The translations under genes and the position numbers were made by a program. Positions 7,228 to 14,077 of a stretch of DNA of 19,968 bases are shown piece by piece. The notes under the pieces were generated by a model. That model searched no databases and was not told the origin of the DNA. It was given only the letters and a program-made list of their open reading frames with translations. Source of the stretch: PALSA-555 sp036521915 (lineage in GTDB: Bacteria > Actinomycetota > Acidimicrobiia > IMCC26256 > PALSA-555); assembly GCA_036521915.1 (NCBI GenBank), contig DATDGU010000375.1, forward strand, positions 1-19,968. Reading direction: 5' to 3'. The first letter of the stretch is position 1, and every line of letters starts with the position of its first letter.

Positions 7228-8097
7228 ATGCCCCCCGGCGGCGTCGGCATCTGGAGCGCCGGGCTGCGCTACGGCGACCCGAGTGAGATCCGTGACGCGG
7301 CCGCCGAGCTCGACACGCTCGGCTACACGGTGCTGTGGCCACCCGGGGGCATCGGCGGGCCGATCTTCGACGCGTGCGCGTCGCTGCTGGACGCGACGAC
7401 GCGCGTGGTGGTCGCGCCGGGCATCCTGAACGTCTGGATGCACGAGCCCGGTGAGACGGCGGCGGCGCACGCGCGGCTCGTCGGTGCCCACCCGGGGCGG
7501 TTCGTGCTGGGGCTCGGCGTGAGCCACCAGCCCCTCATCGACCACGACGCACCCGGCCGGTACCGGGCACCGCTCGAGGTGATGGACCGCTACCTGGACG
7601 CGCTCGACCAGGCCTCGCCGCCCGTCCCGGTCGAGCAGCGGGTCCTCGCCGCGCTCGGCCCGCGGATGCTGGACCTCGCCCGCCGGCGAAGCGCCGGCGC
7701 CCACCCCTACCTGGTGACGCCCGAGCACACCGCGGAGGCGCGGGCGGCGCTCGGTCCGGGACCGTGGCTCGCGCCGGAGCAGGCGGTGGTGGTCGAGCGT
7801 GATCCTCGCGTCGCCCGCGAGGTGGCGCGCCAGCACCTGGCGATCTATCTGGGGTTGCCGAACTACGTGCGGAATTGGCGACGCCTCGGCTTCGACGCCG
7901 ATGACGTCGCCGCCGGCGGCAGCGACCGGCTCGTCGACGCGCTCGTGGCGTGGGGCGACGTCGAGACCGTGGCACGACGCATCGACGAGCACCGTGCCGC
8001 GGGCGCCGACCACGTGTGCCTGCAGGCGCTCTCGACGGATCCGCGCGGGCTCCCCCGCGCCGCCTGGCGGGAGCTCGCTCCCGCGGTCGTGGGCTGA
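7228..8097 (+). CDS. LLM-class F420-dependent oxidoreductase, MSMEG_4141-like family
   Basis: A 289-residue luciferase-like TIM-barrel protein. The N-terminal strand GVGIWSAGLR, the segment RFVLGLGVSH (91-100) and the block SAGAHPYLVTPEHT (155-168) are marks of the subfamily I know as the MSMEG_4141 family (TIGR03620), predicted to use F420. It differs clearly from the two other LLM proteins in the window, so these are not recent duplicates. It is shorter than typical bacterial luciferase-type members (about 330). The ATG at 7228 lacks a Shine-Dalgarno sequence but sits at leaderless distance from a weak -10. Position 79 bases after lutC on the same strand suggests co-regulation, not necessarily one message. 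It converges on the P450 gene with only 7 bases between stops. Substrate unknown. Confidence 0.9.
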   Translation: MPPGGVGIWSAGLRYGDPSEIRDAAAELDTLGYTVLWPPGGIGGPIFDACASLLDATTRVVVAPGILNVWMHEPGETAAAHARLVGAHPGRFVLGLGVSHQPLIDHDAPGRYRAPLEVMDRYLDALDQASPPVPVEQRVLAALGPRMLDLARRRSAGAHPYLVTPEHTAEARAALGPGPWLAPEQAVVVERDPRVAREVARQHLAIYLGLPNYVRNWRRLGFDADDVAAGGSDRLVDALVAWGDVETVARRIDEHRAAGADHVCLQALSTDPRGLPRAAWRELAPAVVG

Positions 8098-8111
8098 GCG
8101 GCGGTCAGCTC
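8091..8111. terminator. Hairpin across the convergent stops of the LLM and P450 genes
   Basis: GGGCTGA (8091-8097) can pair with TCAGCTC (8105-8111) around a 7-base GC loop, with one G-T wobble. The stem contains both stop codons. Convergent TGA stops are automatically partly complementary, and there is no T-tract, so function as a bidirectional terminator is uncertain. Confidence 0.25.
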
Positions 8112-9298
8112 CAGGCGAGCGGCAGCGCGTTCGCCTGGCGGATGCCCGGCGAGTAGTGGATCTCGGTTCCGTCGGGGATGCGGTAGTCGGGGATTCGGCG
8201 GTGCCACTCCTCGAGCGCGACGCGCAGCTCGAGGCGGGCGAGGTGGGACCCGAGGCAGCGGTGCGGCCCGGCGCCGAACGACAGGTGGCGGTTCGTCTCC
8301 CGCGCGAACTCGACCCGGTCGGCGTCCGGGAACTCCTCGTCGAGGTTCGCCGAGCCGAGGAGGATCACCGCGTGGTCCCCGGCGTGCAGCTGGACGCCGG
8401 CGAGCTCGGCGTCGGTCTTGATGATCCGCACCACCATCATCACCGGCGTCTCCCAGCGCAGCAGCTCCTCCACGGCACCGCCCGCGCCGTCGGGGTTGTC
8501 GAGCAGCTGGTGACGCTGCTCGGGGTTGCCGGCCAGGTAGGCCAGCGCGCAGTCGAGCGTCGCCGTGACGGTGTCGAGCCCGCCGAGGAGCAGGAGATGG
8601 CAGATCCCGAGCTGCTCCGCGCGGGTGAGCGGCCGGTCGTCGACCTGGCCGGTCGCGATCGTGGCCAGGAGCCCGTCGCCGGGCGTGCGGGCCTGCTCGT
8701 CGAGCGCCGCGCTGAAGTAGGCCGTGATGTCGCTGCCCGCCCGCTCGCGAATCGCGGCCGCGGCCTCCATGTCGCCGGGCGCGACCTTCGGGCGGATCGT
8801 GTCGTCCCGCCACCGCAGGAACTGCGGGAGGTCGGAGCGCGGCAGGCCCATGAGCCGCAGGAAAATCGCGGACGGCAGCGGCGTGGCGAAGTCCTCGTGC
8901 ACGTTGCACTCGCCCTGCTCGATGAACGTGTCGATGAGCCCGTTCACGATGCCGCGGGCGTCAGCGGCGAGCTCGCCGATGCGCTTCGGCGAGAACTGGG
9001 GGTCGAGGAAGCGGCGGTACTTCGCGTGGTCGGGCGGGTCGACCTGCAACGGGATCAGCGGCTGGTCCTGTCCGATCGAGACGGCCTCCGCCGCGGACGA
9101 GAACACCTCCGGGTGGCGGAGCGCCCACACCGCCTCTTCGTAGCGGGTCACGTAGACGGTCGGGACCCCCTCGAGCCCGATGCCCCGCGTCACCGCGCCC
9201 GCGGCGCGCAGCGCCGCGTACATGGGTTGCGGCGCGTCCGCGTGGCGCGGGTCGAAGAGCGCGGTCTCCAGGTCGATGGTGTCGGACTTGGGTGTCAT
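8105..9298 (-). CDS. Cytochrome P450, full length
   Basis: A 397-residue bacterial class I P450. The I-helix motif is LLLLGGLDTVTA (GGLDT at 239-243), the ExxR is E278-R281 in EELLRWETPV, and the haem loop is FGAGPHRCLG (341-350) with axial C348. Length is normal for soluble actinobacterial P450s. It is clearly different from the P450 at the left edge: GLDT in place of AGNET, and a different haem-loop flank. The start ATG at 9296-9298 overlaps the TetR stop as ATGA, so the enzyme is translationally coupled to the regulator, a common arrangement when the regulator senses the substrate or product. The acyl-CoA dehydrogenase upstream is on the same strand. The substrate is not predictable from the motifs; no ferredoxin gene lies beside it. 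Confidence 0.95.
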   Translation of the reverse strand: MTPKSDTIDLETALFDPRHADAPQPMYAALRAAGAVTRGIGLEGVPTVYVTRYEEAVWALRHPEVFSSAAEAVSIGQDQPLIPLQVDPPDHAKYRRFLDPQFSPKRIGELAADARGIVNGLIDTFIEQGECNVHEDFATPLPSAIFLRLMGLPRSDLPQFLRWRDDTIRPKVAPGDMEAAAAIRERAGSDITAYFSAALDEQARTPGDGLLATIATGQVDDRPLTRAEQLGICHLLLLGGLDTVTATLDCALAYLAGNPEQRHQLLDNPDGAGGAVEELLRWETPVMMVVRIIKTDAELAGVQLHAGDHAVILLGSANLDEEFPDADRVEFARETNRHLSFGAGPHRCLGSHLARLELRVALEEWHRRIPDYRIPDGTEIHYSPGIRQANALPLAWS

Positions 9299-9981
9299 CG
9301 CTGCTCCTCGGAGACGGTGCGGGGGGTGACGTCGCGGTGGACGCCGTGCCAGCAGAACGTCCAGACGAACTCGGCTTCGGCGAGCGGCTCGGCGCGCCCG
9401 AGCACCACGTCGTGGATGGCCTCGAGCACGAGGGCGAACATCGTGCGGGCGACGCGGTGCGGGTCGCACGGGCGGGCGACGCCGGCGTCCACGGCGCCGT
9501 GAACCTCGGCCGCGAGCACCTCGATGAGGGGCGCGAGCGCCCGGTTCAGCTCCTCGGGGCGGCTCTCGGCGAGACGCCGGTGCTCGCGGATGAGCACGCC
9601 CGCGTAGCCGAGCGCGCCGGGCCAGGTGATGAGCTCGAGCGTGCCCGTGACCGCGGCGCGCAGCCGCGCCGCCGGGTCGGCCTGCTCGTCGACCTGGGCG
9701 CGCAGCAGCTCGGCGCCGAGGCGGCTGTCCTCCTCGAGGAGCGCGACGAGCAGGTCGTCCTTGCTGGCGAAGTACCGGTAGAAGCCCTTCAGGTTCACCC
9801 CGGCGCGGGCCGCGACCTGGGCCACCGTGAACGAGGCGCTGCCGGTCTCGTTGGCGAGCGCACGGGCGGCGTCGACGAGTCGCTCCAGGCGGTCGACGGA
9901 ACGGGCCCGGGCCGGGCCGAGCGACCGCGCCAACGCCCGGTCCCGCCAGGGATCGAGCCTGTCGATTTCGGGGAACGCCAT
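9295..9981 (-). CDS. TetR/AcrR-family transcriptional regulator
   Basis: A 228-residue one-component regulator. The N-terminal DNA-binding domain includes a helix-turn-helix at about 51-70 (FTVAQVAARAGVNLKGFYRY) followed by FASKDDLLVALLEE, the typical TetR helix 4 segment. The rest is the helical ligand-binding and dimer domain. An unusual 30-residue arm rich in Asp/Arg precedes the first DNA-binding helix. It lies between the FadE29-like gene (53 bases upstream) and the P450 gene (ATGA overlap), so it probably controls this set. Candidate targets are the inverted repeat over its own start codon and the 20-base palindrome at 11261-11280. It might be a KstR-like regulator, but I cannot establish this from the sequence. 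The ligand is unknown, probably a CoA thioester or the P450 substrate. Confidence 0.93.
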   Translation of the reverse strand: MAFPEIDRLDPWRDRALARSLGPARARSVDRLERLVDAARALANETGSASFTVAQVAARAGVNLKGFYRYFASKDDLLVALLEEDSRLGAELLRAQVDEQADPAARLRAAVTGTLELITWPGALGYAGVLIREHRRLAESRPEELNRALAPLIEVLAAEVHGAVDAGVARPCDPHRVARTMFALVLEAIHDVVLGRAEPLAEAEFVWTFCWHGVHRDVTPRTVSEEQR

Positions 9982-9986
9982 TCCCC
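9970..9986. promoter_or_regulatory. Inverted repeat spanning the TetR start codon
   Basis: GGGGAA and TTCCCC arms flank a 5-base centre; the ATG of the TetR gene (9979-9981) begins in the centre and ends in one arm. A dimeric repressor could bind here to regulate its own gene. Half of it is coding, so chance is possible. Confidence 0.3.
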
Positions 9987-9989
9987 ACC

Positions 9990-9995
9990 AGTATG
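9990..9995 (-). promoter_or_regulatory. Possible -10 (CATACT) for a leaderless TetR-P450 transcript
   Basis: The minus strand reads CATACT, then 8 bases, then the TetR ATG. This spacing fits leaderless initiation, and no well-spaced ribosome site is present (GTGGGGA directly abuts the ATG). It would allow TetR-P450 expression independent of the dehydrogenase promoter. Confidence 0.3.
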
Positions 9996-10034
9996 GCGCG
10001 GGCGGGCGAGGCGGATCGCAGTCGGGGCGACGGC

Positions 10035-11210
10035 CTAGCGGGGGGCCCGGGGCATCCCGAGGCCGGCCATCTGGATGATCTCCCGTTGGACCTCGTTGAC
10101 GCCGCCGCCGAAGGTGCCGACCGGAGCCTGGCGGTAGGCCTGCTCGAGCTGGCCCCGCAGGACGGCGTCGGGCGTGTCACCGGCGAGGTAGCCCGCGGGC
10201 CCGAGCACCTCGAGCAGGAGCCGGAGGCACTCGACCTGCCCCTGGGTGCCGAGCACCTTCATCGACGACGCGTCCGCCGGGTTCAGACCACCGGCCGCGA
10301 GGTCGCTCGCCACCCGCCAGTTGGCGAGCTTCAACGCCTCGCACACCGCGTGGACCCGCGCCAGCGTCATCTGGACCCAGGACTGGTCGACCACGCGGCG
10401 CCCGTCGGCGAGGCGCGTCGCCTGCGCCCAGCGACGCACGGCGTCGAGGTGGCGCTCGAGGCGGCCGGCCGGACCGAGGGCGACGCGCTCGTGGTTCAGC
10501 TGGCGGGTGATGAGCTTCCAGCCCTCGTTCTCGTTGCCGACCCGGTTGCTGACCGGGACGCGCACGTCCTCGTAGTACGTCGCGTTGGTGTGCCCACCGC
10601 CCAGGACCCAGATCGGCGTGTGCTTGAAGCCCGAGACGTCGGTGGGGACCAGGATGATCGAGATGCCCTTGTGCTTCGGCGCGTCCGGGTCGGTCCGGCA
10701 GGCGAGCCAGATCCAGTCGGCGTCGTGCCCGCCGGTCGTGAACGTCTTCTGGCCGTTGATGACGTACTCCTCGCCGTCTCGCACGGCGCGGGTGCGCAGG
10801 CTGGCCAGGTCGGTGCCGGCGCCCGGCTCGCTGTAGCCGATTGCGAAGTGCAGCTCACCGGCGAGGATCTTGGGGAGGAAGGCCTGCTTCTGCTCCTCGG
10901 AGCCGAACTGCATGAGCGTCGGGCCGACGGTGTTCAGCGTGACGAGCGGGAGCGGGACGCCGGCGCGGTTCGCCTCGTCGTAGAAGAGGTACTGCTCCAT
11001 CGGGGTGCGGCCCTGCCCGCCGTACGCGGTGGGCCACCCGACGCCGAGCCAGCCGTCCTGGCCGAGCTGGCGGACGAGCTCCCGGTAGGCCTGGCCGCCC
11101 GCCTCGCCGCCGGTGAGCTCGCTGCGTCGCTCCGGCGTCATCAGCGACGCGAAGTAGCGGCGCAGCTCGGCTTGGAGGGTCCGCTGCTCGGGCGTCAGGT
11201 CGATGTCCAC
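10035..11210 (-). CDS. Acyl-CoA dehydrogenase, FadE29/ChsE2-like
   Basis: A 391-residue flavin acyl-CoA dehydrogenase introducing a 2,3-double bond into an acyl-CoA. Visible are the FAD/substrate segment HFAIGYSEPGAGTDLASLRT (121-140), NGQKTFTTG (152-160), IWLACRTDP and the C-terminal FGGGVNEVQREII (367-379) ending LGMPRAPR. N-terminus IDLTPEQ, the middle block and the tail closely resemble, from memory, mycobacterial FadE29, which pairs with FadE28 in cholesterol side-chain degradation. The MCAD-type catalytic Glu position reads Gly (FGGG), but E241 in NHERVALGP sits where LCAD/IVD-type enzymes keep their base. I chose GTG at 11208-11210 (AGAGGGAC ribosome site) over 11240, which would overlap the -10. 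No FadE28-like partner gene lies in the window. Divergent from the BKACE gene across a KstR-like operator. Confidence 0.93.
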   Translation of the reverse strand: MDIDLTPEQRTLQAELRRYFASLMTPERRSELTGGEAGGQAYRELVRQLGQDGWLGVGWPTAYGGQGRTPMEQYLFYDEANRAGVPLPLVTLNTVGPTLMQFGSEEQKQAFLPKILAGELHFAIGYSEPGAGTDLASLRTRAVRDGEEYVINGQKTFTTGGHDADWIWLACRTDPDAPKHKGISIILVPTDVSGFKHTPIWVLGGGHTNATYYEDVRVPVSNRVGNENEGWKLITRQLNHERVALGPAGRLERHLDAVRRWAQATRLADGRRVVDQSWVQMTLARVHAVCEALKLANWRVASDLAAGGLNPADASSMKVLGTQGQVECLRLLLEVLGPAGYLAGDTPDAVLRGQLEQAYRQAPVGTFGGGVNEVQREIIQMAGLGMPRAPR

Positions 11211-11238
11211 GCGTCCCTCTTTTCTCGCCGGCCGCGGC

Positions 11239-11248
11239 ACGGTACCGT
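11239..11248. promoter_or_regulatory. Palindromic double -10 (ACGGTACCGT) of divergent promoters
   Basis: The 10-base perfect palindrome places TACCGT on the plus strand (11243-11248, toward BKACE) and on the minus strand (11239-11244, toward the acyl-CoA dehydrogenase), sharing the central TA. Both lie at sensible distances from ribosome sites. A TTTTCT at 11220-11225 is a weak -35 candidate for the plus side. Confidence 0.5.
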
Positions 11249-11260
11249 CGCCCGCCAGCG

Positions 11261-11280
11261 AACTGCAACACGTTGCAGTT
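11261..11280. promoter_or_regulatory. KstR-like operator, 20-base inverted repeat
   Basis: AACTGCAACACGTTGCAGTT has perfect 9-base arms around a 2-base centre. Its core TGCAACACGTTGCA fits the published KstR consensus TNNAACNNGTTNNA (mycobacterial cholesterol regulon, TetR family). It lies in the early transcribed region for the plus gene and over the expected -35 of the minus gene, so one bound dimer could block both promoters. Whether KstR or the local TetR binds is not known. Confidence 0.7.
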
Positions 11281-11299
11281 TTGACGGAAGGGGGACGCC

Positions 11300-12226
11300 G
11301 TGGCCGCCGTCATCGTCGAGGCCGCGATCAACGGGACGACGACGAAGGAGCGCAACCCGCACGCGCCGCGCCAACCCGAGGAGATCGCCGCCGACGCGTT
11401 CGCCTGCCTCGCGGCGGGCGCGGCGGTCGTCCACAACCACATCGACACGGTGATGGTCCCGGGACCCGAGGCCGCGGCGCGCTACCTCGAGGGCTGGGCG
11501 CCGGTCTTCGCGGCGCGGCCCGACGCGCTGCTGTACCCGACGACGAACTTCGGGCCGGGCGTCGAGGGCGCGTACGCGCACATGGCGCCACTCGCCGAGT
11601 CGGGCCACCTGCGCATCGGGATCATCGACCCCGGCTCGGTGAACCTCGGAGGCGTCGCCGAGGACGGCCTCCCCGCCGCGCCGGGGTTCGTCTACGCGAA
11701 CTCGTTCGGGGACATCCGCTACCAGGCCGAGCTGTGCGAGCGCCTGCAGCTCGGGCCGAGCATGGCGATCTTCGAGCCGGGGTGGCTGCGCGCCGCGCTG
11801 ACGTGGCACCGCGCCGGTCGCCTCCCCCGCGGTGCGATGGTGAAGCTCTACTTCGGTGGCGAGCACGGGTACCCGACGACCGGGTCGGAGCGCGGCGGCG
11901 CGCCCTTCGGGCTGCCGCCCACGCTGCGGGCCCTCGACGCGTACTGCGAGCTGCTCGAGGGCGCCGCCCTGCCCTGGTCGGTCGCGGTCATCGGCGGCGA
12001 CCTGCTCGCCTCCCCCGTCGCCCGTGCCGCGCTCGAGCGCGGCGCCCACCTCCACGTCGGGCTCGAGGACTTCGCCGCGCGCCGCACGCCGACGAACGAG
12101 GAGCTCGTCCGCCAGGCCGTGGCGCTGTGCGGCGAGGTCGGCCGGCCCGTCGCGGGGTGCGACGACGCGGCGGCCATCCTCGGCCTGCCCCGACCCCGTC
12201 CCGACGACGTCCCGCACGCGGCATAG
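11300..12226 (+). CDS. BKACE/DUF849-family 3-keto-acid cleavage-type enzyme
   Basis: A 308-residue TIM-barrel protein of the family typified by Kce, which condenses a beta-keto acid with acetyl-CoA and splits it into acetoacetate and a new CoA thioester. The signature EAAINGTTTKERNPHAP (7-23) and the zinc ligands H45 and H47 (VVHNHID) and E256 (VGLED) are present. Differences from Kce-type members: the usual HxHxRD after the zinc histidines reads HNHIDT, and the arginine four residues before the zinc Glu (RVGLE in Kce) is H252. The core fold and metal site look intact but the substrate pocket is altered. The start is GTG at 11300 after GGAAGGGGG. It is first in a two-gene unit with an LLM oxidoreductase and lies directly under the KstR-like operator. 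Confidence 0.9.
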   Translation: MAAVIVEAAINGTTTKERNPHAPRQPEEIAADAFACLAAGAAVVHNHIDTVMVPGPEAAARYLEGWAPVFAARPDALLYPTTNFGPGVEGAYAHMAPLAESGHLRIGIIDPGSVNLGGVAEDGLPAAPGFVYANSFGDIRYQAELCERLQLGPSMAIFEPGWLRAALTWHRAGRLPRGAMVKLYFGGEHGYPTTGSERGGAPFGLPPTLRALDAYCELLEGAALPWSVAVIGGDLLASPVARAALERGAHLHVGLEDFAARRTPTNEELVRQAVALCGEVGRPVAGCDDAAAILGLPRPRPDDVPHAA

Positions 12227-12235
12227 GAGAAGACG

Positions 12236-13129
12236 ATGCGCTTTCATCAGGCGGTCGCGTTCCTGGAGACCGACCAGCTCCTCGAGCTGTGCCGGGCCAC
12301 CGACCAGATGGGCTACGCCGGCATGTACGTGTCGGACCACCTCTTCTATCCGCAGCGCCTGACGAGCCGGTACACGTACAGCCCGCACGAGGACGGCTCC
12401 CCCATCTGGTCGCCCGAGGCCGACTGGCCGGACACGTGGTGCCTGGTGTCGGCGATGGCCGCGGTGACCTCGCAGCTGCGCTTCACGAGCGGCGTCTACA
12501 TCGCGCCGGCCCGCGACCTCGTGACGGTCGCGAAGCTCGTCGGCACGGCCGCCGTCCTGTCCCACGACCGGGTGCGCCTCGGTGTCGGCGTCGGCTGGTG
12601 CAAAGAGGAGTTCGACGCCACCGGCCAGGAGTTCCACAACCGCGGGGCGCGCCTCGACGACATGATCCCGGCCCTGCGGGCCTTGTGGGGGAAAGGGTGG
12701 GTCGAGTACCACGGCCCGCACTACGACGTGGCGCCGATGCAGATGCACCCGACGCCGGAGCAGCCCGTCCCGATCTACGTCGGCGGGGAGAGCAACGCGG
12801 CGATCCGGCGGGCCGCGACGCTCGGCGACGGCTGGGTGGGTGCCGGCCCGTACACGCCCGAGGACGCCGAGCGCCACCTCGACCGTCTGCAGGCGGCGCG
12901 CGCCGCGGCCGGGCGCGCCGACGATCCGTTCACGATCTACCTCGCGCTCGCCGCGCTGCCCGACGTCGATCTGTACCGCCGCTTCGAGGACCAGGGCGTC
13001 ACCGACGTGGTGTGCGCGCCGTGGATGCTCGCCGAGATGAAGGAAGGCCGCGACTACCGGTCGGCGTTGGACGCCAAGCTCGCCGCGAGCGAGGAGTTCG
13101 CGACGAGCGTCATCGCCCGGATGGGCTGA
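12236..13129 (+). CDS. LLM-class F420-dependent oxidoreductase, TIGR03619-like
   Basis: A 297-residue luciferase-like TIM-barrel protein. Typical segments: GMYVSDHLFYP (29-39), RLGVGVGWCKEEFDATG (114-130), PIYVGGES (179-186) and RRAATLGDGWVG (191-202). These match the subfamily I know as TIGR03619, predicted to use F420. The ATG follows the BKACE stop after 9 bases, with an AGGAGAAG ribosome site made partly from that stop (TAGGAGAAGACG), so the two genes form an operon. The pairing suggests that the LLM enzyme produces or consumes the keto acid handled by BKACE. It converges on the AttH-like gene with a 3-base gap. It is the third LLM protein in 10 kb, from a different subfamily than the others. 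Confidence 0.92.
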   Translation: MRFHQAVAFLETDQLLELCRATDQMGYAGMYVSDHLFYPQRLTSRYTYSPHEDGSPIWSPEADWPDTWCLVSAMAAVTSQLRFTSGVYIAPARDLVTVAKLVGTAAVLSHDRVRLGVGVGWCKEEFDATGQEFHNRGARLDDMIPALRALWGKGWVEYHGPHYDVAPMQMHPTPEQPVPIYVGGESNAAIRRAATLGDGWVGAGPYTPEDAERHLDRLQAARAAAGRADDPFTIYLALAALPDVDLYRRFEDQGVTDVVCAPWMLAEMKEGRDYRSALDAKLAASEEFATSVIARMG

Positions 13130-13137
13130 CGCTCAGC
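13125..13137. terminator. Minimal hairpin over convergent stop codons
   Basis: GCTGA-CGC-TCAGC: a 5-bp stem and 3-base loop containing both stop codons of the facing LLM and AttH-like genes. No T-tract. It may be only a by-product of two TGA codons meeting. Confidence 0.2.
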
Positions 13138-14068
13138 GCGGCCAGCCGTCCGGCCAGTTCAGCTCGACCCAGCCCCGCCCCTCGCGCCCGTCGGCCGTCG
13201 TGAAGCGGCTGAGCGCCCGCGGGAAGCGGGAGCGGCGGCCGTCCTCCGCCTCGAGGAGGATGGGCGCCTGCAGCTCGGTCGTCACGTGGAGCGCGAGCCG
13301 TCCCAGGTCGATGTCGCCGTCGATGAGGAGCGCGTCGCCGTCCAGGCGCGGCGTGAAGGTGATCTGGGTCACCTCGTGCTCGGTCAGGTCGGGATCGAGG
13401 ACGAAACCGGTCTGGAAGTTGGCGTCGCCGAGCTCGTCGATGAGCGAGCGGACCCCGTGGAACCAGGTCCCGTCGTCGAGGCGCCCCGAGGTCCACAGCC
13501 ACGGCATGAGCCACCAGTCGCGCACGCCCCACGAGTGGTCACGCTCGCCCGGGCAAAGCACCGGGATCCGCTCCCCGTCGACGACGACCTCGCCCTCGAC
13601 CCACGCCGCCTGCTCGTATCGCGTCATCGCTTGGTACGGGAACACGGGCGCGACGCCGCGCCACTCGAGGTCGACGCGCACCTCCGCCGGCGGGCCCTGC
13701 GCGCCGTGGAAGGCGTCGGCGGGGTTGGCGAGCTTCACGCCGGTGCCGCTCGCCGTCACGTGCCAGCGCATGAGCGGCTCGACGCAGCGCCACGTCATCG
13801 AGAGCCGCGGCGTCGCCACGTCGAGCGGCGCGTCGCGGGGCGGGCACGGCGCCGTGTGGTCGACCACGAGGACGAGGGGCTGGTCGCGCCGCACGACGGC
13901 GAGCCAGCACCAGGCGACCTCCATGGTGGGGTACAGCCCGAGGCGCAGGTAGCCGCCGACGCTACCGTCGGCCGCCGCGAAGTCGTGGTACCAGGACTCG
14001 CCCCACAGCTCGTCGGTGCCGGGGAGGTGGCGGCCCTCGTCGGCGGGACGGAGATCGAACGCGGGCAT
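13133..14068 (-). CDS. AttH/CrtC-like beta-barrel protein of unknown function
   Basis: A 311-residue protein rich in Trp and beta-strand-like segments, without signal peptide or membrane segment. The block GERDHSWGVRDWW (174-186) and the general layout recall the double-lipocalin fold of AttH and carotenoid hydratase CrtC, and actinobacterial proteins now placed in DUF7064/DUF7065; this is recognition from memory at modest confidence. The D177-H178 and nearby Trp residues are the most conserved-looking positions and could form a ligand or catalytic site. The ATG has GAGGAGG 5 bases before it and follows the SDR stop by 9 bases, so it is the second gene of a two-gene operon. Proteins of this kind are often found in lipid/steroid catabolic clusters. 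I cannot assign a reaction. Confidence 0.8.
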   Translation of the reverse strand: MPAFDLRPADEGRHLPGTDELWGESWYHDFAAADGSVGGYLRLGLYPTMEVAWCWLAVVRRDQPLVLVVDHTAPCPPRDAPLDVATPRLSMTWRCVEPLMRWHVTASGTGVKLANPADAFHGAQGPPAEVRVDLEWRGVAPVFPYQAMTRYEQAAWVEGEVVVDGERIPVLCPGERDHSWGVRDWWLMPWLWTSGRLDDGTWFHGVRSLIDELGDANFQTGFVLDPDLTEHEVTQITFTPRLDGDALLIDGDIDLGRLALHVTTELQAPILLEAEDGRRSRFPRALSRFTTADGREGRGWVELNWPDGWPR

Positions 14069-14077
14069 GGGGCCTCC

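Noticed and set aside
8899..8912. Sequence resembling half of the 11261 operator (CACGTTGCAC)
   Set aside because: It lies inside the P450 coding sequence and lacks the AACNNGTT dyad, so it does not meet the KstR consensus.
7799..9502. 567-codon plus-strand frame across the LLM/P450 junction
   Set aside because: Antisense to the P450 and TetR genes, with no recognisable domain; typical of high-GC DNA.
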